Positions 44,169 through 52,973 of a stretch of 64,000 nt of DNA are shown here, piece by piece. The number at the start of each line of letters is the position of its first letter. Within the stretch, counting starts at the first letter, position 1. The stretch covers positions 201,493 through 265,492 of the forward strand of contig CAZTJC010000003.1 in assembly GCA_964613945.1 (NCBI GenBank), read 5' to 3'. A model generated the notes under the pieces. That model had not been told where the DNA came from. It saw only the letters and a program-made list of their open reading frames with translations, and ran no database searches. The translations under genes were made by a program, and so were the position numbers. The DNA comes from JAVVHH01 sp964613945 (GTDB taxonomy: Bacteria; Pseudomonadota; Alphaproteobacteria; Acetobacterales; Acetobacteraceae).

Positions 44169-45086
44169 TCAGCGCCGTGCTTCTGCCGTGTGGGCAGCGA
44201 ACCAGTCATATGTCTCCACCAGGCCATCGCGAAGCGTCCGTCCTGGCGCCACGCCGAGCGCGCGTAACCGCGAGACGTCGTAAGCCCGGCGCAGCTGCCC
44301 GTCCGGCTTGCTCCGGTCCCACAGGATCTCGCGCCGGTAGCCGACGATCTCGGCGATCAACTCCGCTACCGCGCGAATCGACACCGCCTGCCCGCTGGCC
44401 AGGTTGATCGCTCCCGACCCGGTCGCCCCGATCTGCCGCAGCGCCGCCGCGGCATCCGCGACATGGAGGAAGTCCCGCGTCGGCGTGCCACTGCCCCAGA
44501 CCGTCACCGGCTCGCCCGTGACGATGGCACGATGGAACTTGGAAATCAGCGACGGGATCACATGCCCGTGCCGCTCGTCGAAGCGGTCACCCGGCCCGAA
44601 CAGGTTGGTGCTGATGCAATAGGCGTAGTCGAGGCCCCATTGCTCGCGATACGCCTCCAACTGCGCCAGCATCGCCAGCTTGGCATGAGCATACCCCGCC
44701 TCAGACCGGTGCGGCGGTCCAGCCCAGGCGTCGTCCTCGCGCATCGGCAAGGGCACGCTATCGGCATAAATCGCCGCCGAACCCATCACCACCAGCTTGC
44801 GTGCGCCAGCCTTGCGGGCAGCATCGACCGTGTTGGTGTTGATGCGGACGTTGTCGAGAAACGCGTCGCCCTGGCTGCCGGCGTTGCCCATGATGCCCCG
44901 CACCCGTGCGGCGAGATGATAGACGATCTCCGGTCGATGTCGCGCGAACACCGCGTCGGTGATTGTGGCATCGCGGAGATCCGCCTCCTGGCTGCCGAGC
45001 GCGATCACCTCCTCGCCCGCCGCCCGCAACGCGGCGACCAGCGCCGTCCCCATCAGCCCGGTCGCCCCCGTGACCAGCGCTCTCAT
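44169..45086 (-). CDS. NAD(P)-dependent sugar epimerase/reductase, GDP-L-fucose synthase-like
   Basis: A 305-residue extended short-chain dehydrogenase. The cofactor motif is TGATGLMG at residues 6-13, HLAARVRGIMGN near 57, and the catalytic triad S103, Y132 and K136 (YAHAK). The region VRGIMGNAGSQGDAFLDNV matches GDP-4-keto-6-deoxymannose 3,5-epimerase-4-reductase (Fcl/WcaG), whose length is about 320. It starts at an ATGA overlap with the glycosyltransferase gene upstream, so it should supply that enzyme's donor. A GDP-mannose dehydratase gene is not in the window, so related deoxyhexoses are possible. Confidence 0.78.
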   Translation of the reverse strand: MRALVTGATGLMGTALVAALRAAGEEVIALGSQEADLRDATITDAVFARHRPEIVYHLAARVRGIMGNAGSQGDAFLDNVRINTNTVDAARKAGARKLVVMGSAAIYADSVPLPMREDDAWAGPPHRSEAGYAHAKLAMLAQLEAYREQWGLDYAYCISTNLFGPGDRFDERHGHVIPSLISKFHRAIVTGEPVTVWGSGTPTRDFLHVADAAAALRQIGATGSGAINLASGQAVSIRAVAELIAEIVGYRREILWDRSKPDGQLRRAYDVSRLRALGVAPGRTLRDGLVETYDWFAAHTAEARR

Positions 45087-46612
45087 GGTTCACAAAAGAC
45101 CATCTCGATGTCCGGGTTCATGTACGCCACGGCCGTCGAGACGTTGCTGACGACGTGCAGCAACGCATGGCATCGGGCCATGACGTAAGCGTCGCGCACC
45201 ACCTCCCACGCCATCCGCCAGCTCCACCCGGCGCGATCGGCGGCGACGAGGTGTTGCAGCTGGTGGCCGTCCTGATTCTGCTCCGCCGGCGTGAGCGCGT
45301 CGAAGCAAGCGTCCTCGTCGGCGCGGGTACGGCGCGCATCGGGGAAGAACACGGCGCGTTCGCCGAAGGCGGCGCGAAAACGATGCAGCACGCGCTCCTG
45401 ATCGGTGGCGACGAACACCGCCCAGCCGGGACCCGCCGGGTCGCCGCCGCGGCGGCGCACGGCATCGCGCACCTGCTCGAGGTAAAGGTCAGTGCCGGCG
45501 ATCCGGCCGGTGGGTTGCTCCACCGTGTGGCTCGGATGCCGGACGTGGGCGGCGATCAGGATCGGCGCCGTCAGATGGGCGGCAGCGAAGGCGTCGATCT
45601 CGGCCTGGTGCTCCGGCCGCAACCGGACGTGCTGCGTGAACACGCGATGATACTGCCGGCGGAAAGCGGCGAAGTCGGGGCTGCGATACAGCGTATAGGC
45701 GCGGACATAAGTCATGGTCGGCTCGCGCGCCTCGTTATGGCGGTCGGCCGGCAGCTCGGCATGGCGATACAGGAAGCGGGGGTCGTTCATCTCGGTGTCG
45801 GTGGCGCCGAACAGCGGCCCGAACAGCTTGCTCCACAGATTGCCATCGCCGGGCTGGCTGTAACAGAAGCTGCGGATCGGCGCTTCGAGCCGTCCAAGGA
45901 AGCGTTCGACGTCCCAGTCCGGCAGCACGGCATGACAGCGATCCTCGCGCTGCTGCCAGACGAGGTGGCTGAGATAGGTGTTGAAGACGGAGAAGAAGCC
46001 GCCGTCATGCGCGGGACAGATCTGGCGGCGCGTGCCGCCGATCACGTCCGCTCGCCGCCCGAGTCGCCTTTCCGTGAGCCGGATGATCGCCGGGTCGATC
46101 GCGACCCCGCGAAAGGCGGCGATGCTGGGGTCGATCAACGCCGCGAGCTGCGCGACCACGGGCGACGGCACCAGGCCCGGCGCGTCCAGGTCCAGCGGCG
46201 ACGGCACCGACAGCACCGGCCGCGTCGCGCCGCCACGCCGGAGGGCATCGGCGAGATCAGGGTCCGTCACCAGCACCGCGTCGAACTGCGCGTTCAGCCA
46301 GGCGATGTGGGCCGCCGCCAGCGGATCGGCCGACGATACCCACGCATAGCGCAGGTGACCCGGCGGCTCGATGTCGCTCCCTCCGTCGCAAACCACGCTG
46401 ACGATGATCCGCGCCGCGTCGCGGCAGACCGGCAGCACCCGGCCACTCGGCAGCGTCACGCTGTCCCCCTCCGCGTCGGTGGGCAGGAACGCGACCGGGA
46501 AACTGCGGGCCAAAGCCTCTGCCAGCCCGCCGGCGAGGATGCCGGCGTCGCTGGCGAAGTCGGTTCGCCCCACGATGCAGATCTGCGCACCGCCACTGCC
46601 GAACGACAGCAT
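45083..46612 (-). CDS. putative glycosyltransferase with NodZ / alpha-1,6-fucosyltransferase-like C-terminal half
   Basis: A 509-residue protein beginning at an ATG that overlaps the preceding stop as TGATG. The N-terminal 190 residues look like a Rossmann-type half (ICIVGRTDFASDAG, VLVTDPDLADALRRGG). The C-terminal half carries HVRHPSHTVEQ near 335, VFVATDQERVLHRF near 388, and RDAYVMARCHALLHVVSNVSTAVAYMNP near 470. This order of basic-rich HxR, VxxATD and a late SN-S motif is what NodZ/GT23-type fucosyltransferases show. The donor is likely made by the coupled Fcl-like gene. The acceptor is unknown. The assignment rests on motif reading only. Confidence 0.55.
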   Translation of the reverse strand: MLSFGSGGAQICIVGRTDFASDAGILAGGLAEALARSFPVAFLPTDAEGDSVTLPSGRVLPVCRDAARIIVSVVCDGGSDIEPPGHLRYAWVSSADPLAAAHIAWLNAQFDAVLVTDPDLADALRRGGATRPVLSVPSPLDLDAPGLVPSPVVAQLAALIDPSIAAFRGVAIDPAIIRLTERRLGRRADVIGGTRRQICPAHDGGFFSVFNTYLSHLVWQQREDRCHAVLPDWDVERFLGRLEAPIRSFCYSQPGDGNLWSKLFGPLFGATDTEMNDPRFLYRHAELPADRHNEAREPTMTYVRAYTLYRSPDFAAFRRQYHRVFTQHVRLRPEHQAEIDAFAAAHLTAPILIAAHVRHPSHTVEQPTGRIAGTDLYLEQVRDAVRRRGGDPAGPGWAVFVATDQERVLHRFRAAFGERAVFFPDARRTRADEDACFDALTPAEQNQDGHQLQHLVAADRAGWSWRMAWEVVRDAYVMARCHALLHVVSNVSTAVAYMNPDIEMVFCEP

Positions 46613-47022
46613 CAGCGGCGCAGCACCGCTTGCAGCACCCGCCGCGCCGGCCCGGTCATCCGCCAGGCCGTGCTGGACGTCACCCGCTCGAGCATCGCAC
46701 CGGTGGCGTGCGCCTCCATGCGGGCCCGGTCGCGCTCGGCGATCACCTTGTCCCGCTCCGCTGCCATCGCATCGCGATCGGCCCATGCCTGGTCGCGCTC
46801 GGCCCGGATCGCCGCGAACGCCGTTGCCGACTCGGTTGCCGCCACCTGCCGTGCCGCCTCGATCGACTGCAGTCTGATGCCGTCGATCGCATCGCTCAGG
46901 TGCTGCCGCTCGATCGCGGTCTGCGCGGCAAAGCGTTGCGCCTCGAACGCTGCCTGCCGCCATGCGTCCCGCTCGGCCATCGCTGTCTCGAAAAGTCCAT
47001 CGGACTCGGGTCTTTCGGCCAT
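46612..47022 (-). CDS. coiled-coil protein with C-terminal STAWRMTGP motif, glycosyltransferase-associated
   Basis: A 136-residue protein from the ATG at 47022 (ATGs at 47043 and 47079 are in frame). Almost the whole length is heptad-like and charged: AMAERDAWRQAAFEAQRF early and RAERDQAWADRDAMAAERDK in the middle. The tail VTSSTAWRMTGPARRVLQAVL resembles the short segment seen at the ends of bacterial glycan-assembly glycosyltransferases (S-x-W-R-x-T-x-P). Its stop overlaps the next start as TGATG. It may scaffold or tether the fucosyltransferase-like enzyme. No named family was recognised. Confidence 0.6.
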   Translation of the reverse strand: MAERPESDGLFETAMAERDAWRQAAFEAQRFAAQTAIERQHLSDAIDGIRLQSIEAARQVAATESATAFAAIRAERDQAWADRDAMAAERDKVIAERDRARMEAHATGAMLERVTSSTAWRMTGPARRVLQAVLRR

Positions 47023-47093
47023 GCCGATTTCTATGCCACACATCCCGCCGGCGGACACTCGACCTGATTGGATGTCCACCCGGGAACCCCTTG

Positions 47094-48203
47094 ATGACCA
47101 TGTCGCGCCTAAGCCGTTGGGGGAGCTCCATCATCCACTGCGTGCTGCTGCTCGCAGCGGTCGGGCTGATCGGGCTGAGCCTGCTGCCGCTCTCCGGTTC
47201 GGATGCCTGGTGGGTGCGCTATCCGGACTACCCGGCGTTGCAGATCGGGATCGCCATGGTGGCGGTCGCGGTCTTGCTCATGCTGTGGCGTGGCTGGCTG
47301 GACTGGATCGCGGTCGCCGGGCTCCTGGCCGGGATCGCGTTGGAGGCGGATCGGCTCGCGCCGTATCTGGCGCCGGCGGTGTTCAGCAAGCCCTCGCCAA
47401 CGGTGCCGGGCGGTAGTTGCAGCGTGCTGGACCGGGTCCGCGTGCTGGAAGTGAACGTGCAACGCACCAATCGGCACGACCACGCGCTGCTCGACATGGT
47501 CCGCGACCTGAAGCCCGACATTGTCTGGTTCCAGGAGGTCAACGAGTGGTGGGAGGACGAGCTTTCCGCGGTGAAGACGATCCTGCCGTATGGCATCGCC
47601 CAGGTGCAGGAGAATTACTTCGGCGTGCATCTGTATTCGCGACTGCCGCTGACCGACACGAGCACACCCGAACTCACCGACTCCAATAACCCTTCCATCT
47701 TCGCCACCGCGACCCTCGCCTCGGGCCGTCGCCTCCGCCTTTACGCGATCCATCCCCGTCCGCCGCAGATCGGCCAGAGCACCGCCGAGCGGGATGCGCA
47801 ATTGGCCGCGACGGCGCTGGCCGCCCATGACGACACGCTGCCGCATGTCGTGCTCGGCGACTTGAACAGCGTGCCGTGGGCTGGCGAGATCGCGACGTTG
47901 AAGACCATCGGCCGGGTGGAGGATCCGCGTATCGGCCGTGGCTTGTTCGTCACCTGGAACGCCGAACGGTTGCTCGCGAAATGGCCGCTGGATCATATTT
48001 TGCCTGGGCCGGGCATCGTGCTGAGCAGCATGCGCGTCATGCCGGCCTTTGGGTCGGACCACATGCCGCTCTTGGCCGACCTATGCGTCACCGGCACGCC
48101 CGGTGTGGCCAGGCCGCTCGATCCTGCGCTGCGCGCTGCGGCCGAGGCCACCGTGGCGCGCGGCCAGGGCAAGGCGCTGGGCCCAAATTCGATTCGGCAA
48201 TAA
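47094..48203 (+). CDS. endonuclease/exonuclease/phosphatase (EEP) family membrane protein
   Basis: A 369-residue protein with three N-terminal membrane helices (residues 10-95) and an extracytoplasmic or cytoplasmic EEP domain. The catalytic motifs are EVNVQRTN near 120, DIVWFQEVN near 143, HPRPPQIG near 222, GDLNSVPW near 257 and GSDHMPLLAD near 322. The YafD-like arrangement of membrane helices plus EEP domain is common in proteobacteria; substrates may be phosphoesters of lipids or nucleic acids. It is divergent from the glycan cluster. Confidence 0.86.
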   Translation: MTMSRLSRWGSSIIHCVLLLAAVGLIGLSLLPLSGSDAWWVRYPDYPALQIGIAMVAVAVLLMLWRGWLDWIAVAGLLAGIALEADRLAPYLAPAVFSKPSPTVPGGSCSVLDRVRVLEVNVQRTNRHDHALLDMVRDLKPDIVWFQEVNEWWEDELSAVKTILPYGIAQVQENYFGVHLYSRLPLTDTSTPELTDSNNPSIFATATLASGRRLRLYAIHPRPPQIGQSTAERDAQLAATALAAHDDTLPHVVLGDLNSVPWAGEIATLKTIGRVEDPRIGRGLFVTWNAERLLAKWPLDHILPGPGIVLSSMRVMPAFGSDHMPLLADLCVTGTPGVARPLDPALRAAAEATVARGQGKALGPNSIRQ

Positions 48204-48273
48204 TCGTTGCCACTTTCCCGCCGCATCGCGCGTTCATACTGGCAGTGGGCTTCGAACTAGGATGTCAGTAGCT

Positions 48274-48564
48274 ATGAGAAAGATGATCATGGGCGCGCTT
48301 GGCGCGTTGGCGCTTTGCGTCAGCGGGCTTCCGGCGGAAGCCGCCCCCGCGATCGACGCGCCGATCCAGACAGCGCTGTATCAGGCCGACGGCAGCAATG
48401 CCGTCGCGCAGACCGTGCAGTATCGTCCATACGGCTATCGCGTGCCGCCGCGTCGGTTCTATCGGCCGCATCGCCGCTTCTACCGTCCGCCGGTGCGTGG
48501 TTTCCGTGGTCCTCCGGGTTACTACCGCGGCCCGATCGTGCGCCCGGGTTACGGCCGCTACTAA
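48274..48564 (+). CDS. small secreted Arg/Tyr/Pro-rich protein
   Basis: A 96-residue hypothetical. The signal peptide MRKMIMGALGALALCVSG is cleaved near PAEAA. The mature tail (residues 52-96) is strongly basic and repetitive: RFYRPHRRFYRPPVRGFRGP and YYRGPIVRPGYGRY. Such proteins in alphaproteobacteria are periplasmic or surface-exposed, with no assigned role. ATG 48274 is used; an ATG at 48262 would add four residues. Nothing nearby clarifies its function. Confidence 0.7.
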   Translation: MRKMIMGALGALALCVSGLPAEAAPAIDAPIQTALYQADGSNAVAQTVQYRPYGYRVPPRRFYRPHRRFYRPPVRGFRGPPGYYRGPIVRPGYGRY

Positions 48565-48617
48565 GGTCTGCGTCATCAACTGTTGACGGCGTGGCGGGTT
48601 CTTTCGACAAACCCGCC

Positions 48618-49541
48618 ATGCCGACTGCCGCCATCCTCTGCGAGCCGCTCGCCGGACTTCAAGCGCAGGCCCAGGGCCTCGCCGACGCAGCGGACCTTTC
48701 ACCTTCCCTCATCTCCTTGCGGCCACGCGCCCCGTGGCGGTTCGTCACCGCCCGTACCTGGCCGTTTCCGTTGCGCGCCGTCGGCCTGACCGACAGCGCG
48801 GCGGACATTCTGCTCAGCGCTGGCGGCACCGCAGGCGTCGTTGCGCACGCCCTGCGCAAGCCCGGTCGCCAGATCGTGCAAATCCAGCATCCGCGGCAGG
48901 ATCCGTCGCGCTTCGACGTCGTGGTCGTCAACCGCCATGACGGGCTGAGCGGCCCCAACGTCGTCGTCACCCGCACCGCGTTGCACCCTGTCACCCCCGC
49001 GCGCTTGGCCCAGGCGGCGGCGATCTGGCAACCCCGCCTGGCGCACCTGCCGCGCCCACTCGTCGCCGTGCTGGTCGGCGGCAGCAATGGCCGCTTCCGG
49101 TTGGACGGCGCGGTCGCGACAGCGCTCGGTGCGCAACTGGCCGCCATGATGCGCGCCGACCGCGTCGGCCTGGCACTCACCCCGTCGCGGCGCACCTCGC
49201 CGGAGGCACGAACCGCGCTGGCCGCCGCCATCGAGCCGCTCGGCGGCTGGGTGTGGGACATGACCGGCGACAACCCGTATTTCGGCCTGCTCGCCCTGGC
49301 CGACGCCATCGTCGTGACGGAGGACAGCGTCTCCATGGTGTCCGAAGCCGCTGCCACGGCGGCGCCCGTCCTGCTGGCCGGGTTGCCCGGCAAGTCGCGG
49401 CGGATCCGGCTGTTCAATCAGTACCTGGAGGAGGATGGGCGCGTCCGCCCGTTCGCCGGCCGCCTCGATCTGTGGCCGGTCAGCCCCATGAACGACACGC
49501 TGGCGGCGGGCCAAGACGTCCGCCGCCGCTTGGGTTATTAG
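48618..49541 (+). CDS. ELM1 / GtrOC1 family putative glycosyltransferase (Mito_fiss_Elm1 domain)
   Basis: A 307-residue cytosolic protein. Key text: AILCEPLAGLQAQAQGLADA at the start, LSAGGTAGVVAHALRKPGRQIVQIQHPR near 70-97, RHDGLSGPNVVVTRTALHPV near 107, VLVGGSNGRFRL near 149 and VTEDSVSMVSEAAATAAPV near 238. These fit the family named after plant ELM1, whose bacterial members are thought to be GT-B-like sugar-handling enzymes. It ends seven bases before the 630-residue unknown gene, so they form a likely two-gene unit. Confidence 0.82.
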   Translation: MPTAAILCEPLAGLQAQAQGLADAADLSPSLISLRPRAPWRFVTARTWPFPLRAVGLTDSAADILLSAGGTAGVVAHALRKPGRQIVQIQHPRQDPSRFDVVVVNRHDGLSGPNVVVTRTALHPVTPARLAQAAAIWQPRLAHLPRPLVAVLVGGSNGRFRLDGAVATALGAQLAAMMRADRVGLALTPSRRTSPEARTALAAAIEPLGGWVWDMTGDNPYFGLLALADAIVVTEDSVSMVSEAAATAAPVLLAGLPGKSRRIRLFNQYLEEDGRVRPFAGRLDLWPVSPMNDTLAAGQDVRRRLGY

Positions 49542-49548
49542 AACACCC

Positions 49549-51441
49549 ATGCTCGACATCCAGACCTTTGATGCCCGCGCGGGCGGCAATGTCATCTACA
49601 AGGCGCTCGCCCATCCGCTGGCCGCCGAAGCCGCGATCGCCTTTGCCGCCACGCTCGAAGGCCCGATCGCGGTCTACGACCCGGATGGTGTCGCTTCCGC
49701 GATCTGGTCGATGCATCCGGCCCTGCCGGCACCGACCGAGTTGTTCGTGCACGATGTCGCACAGATCGGCCAGGTCCGCGCCGGCATCGTTGCCACGCCG
49801 CTGACCGACCTGCCGCGCTCCGCCTGCCGCACCTTGCTGATCGCCGCGTTCGATGCCGGGCGTATGGAGGCGCGCATCGGTTTCATGATCCCCGCCGATA
49901 TAAATGTGGTGTCGCTCGATCCACTGAAGCTACCCGCCGACATGCTGACGCAGCCGGCGCGCTATCTCGAGAAGACCAACTTCGCCACCAACTACGCCTT
50001 CTTCCGCGACACCGGCGAACCCGGCGGTGACGGGCTGCACACGCGGCTGGTGACGGCCAATTACTGGGCCGGCTATGGCGCGAAGAGCGTCCGCCTGTGG
50101 CTGCGCTTGTTCGACGCCGACGGCCGCATCATCGCGCAATGGGAAGAAAGCACGCCGGCCGGCGTCGGCGGCATCGCCATCGATAGCGCCGACATCCGCG
50201 CCCGCTTCGGTCTGCCGGAGTTCACCGGCCAGCTGTTCATCCACGCCATCGGCGCAGCCGGGCACGACGTGGTGAAATACGCACTCGACACTTACGGCAC
50301 CGGCAGCGAAGCCAGCCTGTCCGTAACGCATGACGCCAACGCCTGGCCCAGCGACCGCTACGCCGGCATGCCCGCCCCACGCGAAGGCGAGCGCGTCACC
50401 TTCTGGCTGCAGAACAGCCACGCCGCGCCAATCCCGGCCGGCACCATCAAGCTCGACCGGATGGGCGCCGAGCAGCCGGTCGCGATCGACCGGGAGCTGC
50501 CGGGCTACGCTAGCACGCCGATCGACGTCGCTGCCCTCCTGCCCGGGATCGAGTGGCCGGCCCAGATCGAGGTCCGCGCCGGCCGGCATCTGGTGCGCCC
50601 TCGCTACGAAGTGACCGGCAGCGGCCGCACCCGCATCGCGCACCTCAACGTCGAGCGGGCCGACCTCAAGCCGAACCCCGAAATCAAGTCGCTGCACAAC
50701 CTCATGGGCCGCGGATACCTGCTGCCGTTCCCGGTCCTGCCGCCGGAACGCTTCCGCAGCATCGTGCTGCCGACGCCGATGGCCGAAACGCAGGCCGACC
50801 TGCCGCTCCGCCTCGACGTGTTCGCCCGCGATGGCCGCAAGCTGTCCGAACGCTTCCTCGGCGACCTTACGCGCGACCACGCTGTCGCCGTCGACCTCGA
50901 AGAACTCGGCGCCGAGGCCGGCCATGCCGAGCTGGTGTATGACTTCCAGGATGGCGGCAACGCCGATGGCTGGATGCACTGCCTGGTCCGCTACGAACAC
51001 CGCGATACCGGCCACGCCGCCGAGAGCAGCTTCGGCGCCCACATCTACAACACGGCGATGACCTATCGCGACGAGCCGCAGAGCTATTCCGGCCCGCCGC
51101 CGGGCCTGTCGACCCGGTTGTTCCTCAAGCTCGGTGACCGCACCCGCCGCAGCTTCGCCGCCCTGATCTACGCCGCCTCAGCCCCATGGCACGCCAAGTC
51201 CAACACGGCCTTGTTGCTGCACGATGCCGCCGGCGTGGTCATCGCCGAACGCCCATTGGAGATCGCCTGCTCCGGCAGCGCCCTGGTCTTCCCGCACGAG
51301 CATTTCGACGACGCCTTGCTGGAGCGTGCCGGCACCCGCGGCTACGTGATCATCCGCGACGCGACCTGCCGGCTATTCGGCTACCACGGCCTGATGACCG
51401 AGGCCGGCGCGTTCTCGCTGGATCACATGTTCGGCTTCTGA
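49549..51441 (+). CDS. hypothetical protein of 630 residues, conserved function unknown
   Basis: I do not recognise a family. There is no signal peptide or membrane helix. The protein looks like several beta-sandwich modules: alternating strand-like text such as KSVRLWLRLFDADGRIIAQW (175-194), EASLSVTHDANAWPSDRYAG near 257 and GHAELVYDFQDGGNADGWMHC near 463. EKTNFATNYAFFRDTGEPGG near 142 resembles a surface-polysaccharide or sugar-binding module but that is impression only. Coding character is good throughout. It starts seven bases after the ELM1-family gene. Its 3' end overlaps the convergent GNAT gene by 19 bases. Confidence 0.7.
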   Translation: MLDIQTFDARAGGNVIYKALAHPLAAEAAIAFAATLEGPIAVYDPDGVASAIWSMHPALPAPTELFVHDVAQIGQVRAGIVATPLTDLPRSACRTLLIAAFDAGRMEARIGFMIPADINVVSLDPLKLPADMLTQPARYLEKTNFATNYAFFRDTGEPGGDGLHTRLVTANYWAGYGAKSVRLWLRLFDADGRIIAQWEESTPAGVGGIAIDSADIRARFGLPEFTGQLFIHAIGAAGHDVVKYALDTYGTGSEASLSVTHDANAWPSDRYAGMPAPREGERVTFWLQNSHAAPIPAGTIKLDRMGAEQPVAIDRELPGYASTPIDVAALLPGIEWPAQIEVRAGRHLVRPRYEVTGSGRTRIAHLNVERADLKPNPEIKSLHNLMGRGYLLPFPVLPPERFRSIVLPTPMAETQADLPLRLDVFARDGRKLSERFLGDLTRDHAVAVDLEELGAEAGHAELVYDFQDGGNADGWMHCLVRYEHRDTGHAAESSFGAHIYNTAMTYRDEPQSYSGPPPGLSTRLFLKLGDRTRRSFAALIYAASAPWHAKSNTALLLHDAAGVVIAERPLEIACSGSALVFPHEHFDDALLERAGTRGYVIIRDATCRLFGYHGLMTEAGAFSLDHMFGF

Positions 51442-51923
51442 CTCACCGGCCGGGTCATGAAGGTCGCGGTGCCATAGGAAGACAGGTCAATCCCGAGGTC
51501 CACGGCGCGGAAGCCGTGGCGTTGCCAGAAGGTCAGCGACCGGCCCACGGCTAGAAGCGACAGCGCCTGAAATCCGTCGCGTTCGGCCTGGTCGATGACC
51601 CGGCCGACGGCCTCGCTGCCCGCTCCGCCCGCTCGGGCGTGCGGCAGCAGGGCCAGATCGTGCAGGTAGAACGTGTCGGCTGCGTCCGGCAGTTGCCCCA
51701 GCATCGTGTTGAGCGATGGAGGCCGCCCCAACACCCAGGGATGGGACAGCAGGTAGCCTTCGATGCCGGCCGCTCCATCCAGCACGAAGCATCCGGCGGG
51801 ATAGAGACTTAAACGCTCCCGGAACACGGCGGCATCTTCAGGATGAGCCGGATGCACCGCTGCGGCGACACTTTCGACATCGCCCAAATCGGGCGGCGCC
51901 ATCGGCCTCCAAACACCAGTCAT
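51423..51923 (-). CDS. GNAT family N-acetyltransferase
   Basis: A 166-residue acetyl-CoA-dependent transferase. The core is FYLHDLALLPHARAGGAGSEAVGR (residues 90-113), containing the Q/R-x-x-G-x-G/A pyrophosphate loop in altered form (RAGGAGSEA). It is followed by LSLLAVGRSLTFWQRHGFRAVD. The start ATG 51923 fits the family length; upstream frame text is noise over the next gene. The acceptor (amino group of protein, antibiotic or metabolite) is unknown. The gene end lies inside the end of the convergent 630-residue gene. Confidence 0.83.
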   Translation of the reverse strand: MTGVWRPMAPPDLGDVESVAAAVHPAHPEDAAVFRERLSLYPAGCFVLDGAAGIEGYLLSHPWVLGRPPSLNTMLGQLPDAADTFYLHDLALLPHARAGGAGSEAVGRVIDQAERDGFQALSLLAVGRSLTFWQRHGFRAVDLGIDLSSYGTATFMTRPVSQKPNM

Positions 51924-51952
51924 CGCGAGACGCTTCTCGCAACGATGGTGGG

Positions 51953-52876
51953 TTAGCGCGAGGCAAGCCGGTTCTGGTAGATCCGCAACTGCACCAGCGC
52001 CGCGTCCAGCAGCGGCGTAGTCTGGCCGAAGCCTTGCGCCCGCTTGGCCATGTCGCCCAGGATCTGCTCGGCCTCCACCGGCAGCCCGGCAGTTAAGTCG
52101 CGATACATGGACGTCGCGAATGGCGAGTTCTTCGCCGTCAGCGTCGTGCGCACCCGCTCGTCGGTCGCCGCATTGGGCGGGTAGCCCGCGGCGGTCGCCA
52201 CCGCCATTACCTCGTCGACCATCCGGTGCGCCACCGCCGTCCCGCCCGGGACCGCCTCGATGTCGCCGGCCGTGCCGCGCAGCAGGCAGGTCAGCGCGCC
52301 GCCCGAGGCCAGCAGCATCCACTTGTTCCACATCTCCTGCATGACATTGGTCGCGATGCGCGCCTTGAACCCGGCGCCCTGCATCGCCGCGTCGATCGCC
52401 GTCACCCGCGGCGAGGCCGATCCGTCGCGCTCGCCGTAGACGATCTCCTGGAACGGCGCGAGCTGCACGATGCCGCCCTCCGGCGTGAGCGTCGTCGCCA
52501 CCAGGCAAACCCCGCCCAGCACCGGGCGCTCGCCAAAGCGTCCGATCAGCGCGTCCAGATGCCGCATGCCGTTCAGGAACGGCACCAGCATCGTCTCGGG
52601 CCCGGTGACGGCGGCGATGTCGTCGAGCGCCGGGTCGAGGGCGTAGGCTTTGAGCGCGATGAGGACGAGATCGAACGGCGCCGTCGACACCCCGGTCTCG
52701 AGCAGGCGCGGCTGGATCGTCAGGTCGCCATGCGGGCTGGTGATGACCAGCCCGGTCCGCCGTAGCTGCGCGGCGCGCGCGGGCCGGACCAGGAAGGTGA
52801 CGTCACGGCCCGCCTCGGCCAGGCGTGCGCCGAAATAGCCGCCCGTCGCGCCGGCACCGACGATCAATATCCGCAT
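51953..52876 (-). CDS. ketopantoate reductase family protein (PanE/ApbA)
   Basis: A 307-residue NADPH-dependent reductase. The start at 52876 gives MRILIVGAGATGGYFGARLAEAG, with the Rossmann loop at residues 7-12. The text LVLIALKAYALDPALDD near 75 and NGMRHLDALIGRFG near 107 carries the conserved lysine and asparagine. KWMLLASGGALTCLL near 190 is the catalytic-lysine region of PanE. Whether it makes pantoate or reduces another 2-oxoacid is open, since PanE paralogues are common. It is divergent from the acyl-CoA ligase. Confidence 0.86.
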   Translation of the reverse strand: MRILIVGAGATGGYFGARLAEAGRDVTFLVRPARAAQLRRTGLVITSPHGDLTIQPRLLETGVSTAPFDLVLIALKAYALDPALDDIAAVTGPETMLVPFLNGMRHLDALIGRFGERPVLGGVCLVATTLTPEGGIVQLAPFQEIVYGERDGSASPRVTAIDAAMQGAGFKARIATNVMQEMWNKWMLLASGGALTCLLRGTAGDIEAVPGGTAVAHRMVDEVMAVATAAGYPPNAATDERVRTTLTAKNSPFATSMYRDLTAGLPVEAEQILGDMAKRAQGFGQTTPLLDAALVQLRIYQNRLASR

Positions 52877-52973
52877 GGCCCGTCTCCCCAAAAAATTAGA
52901 ACAATCGTCGATTGTCGATACGCCGGCGCTCGCTCGCTTGCCAGATGGGGGCCGGCCTCATACCACTAACGAC

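Noticed and set aside
45083..47134. A 683-codon version of the glycosyltransferase gene starting far upstream.
   Set aside because: The first 174 codons are out-of-frame text over the coiled-coil gene. The ATG at 46612 overlapping that gene's stop is a natural coupled start.
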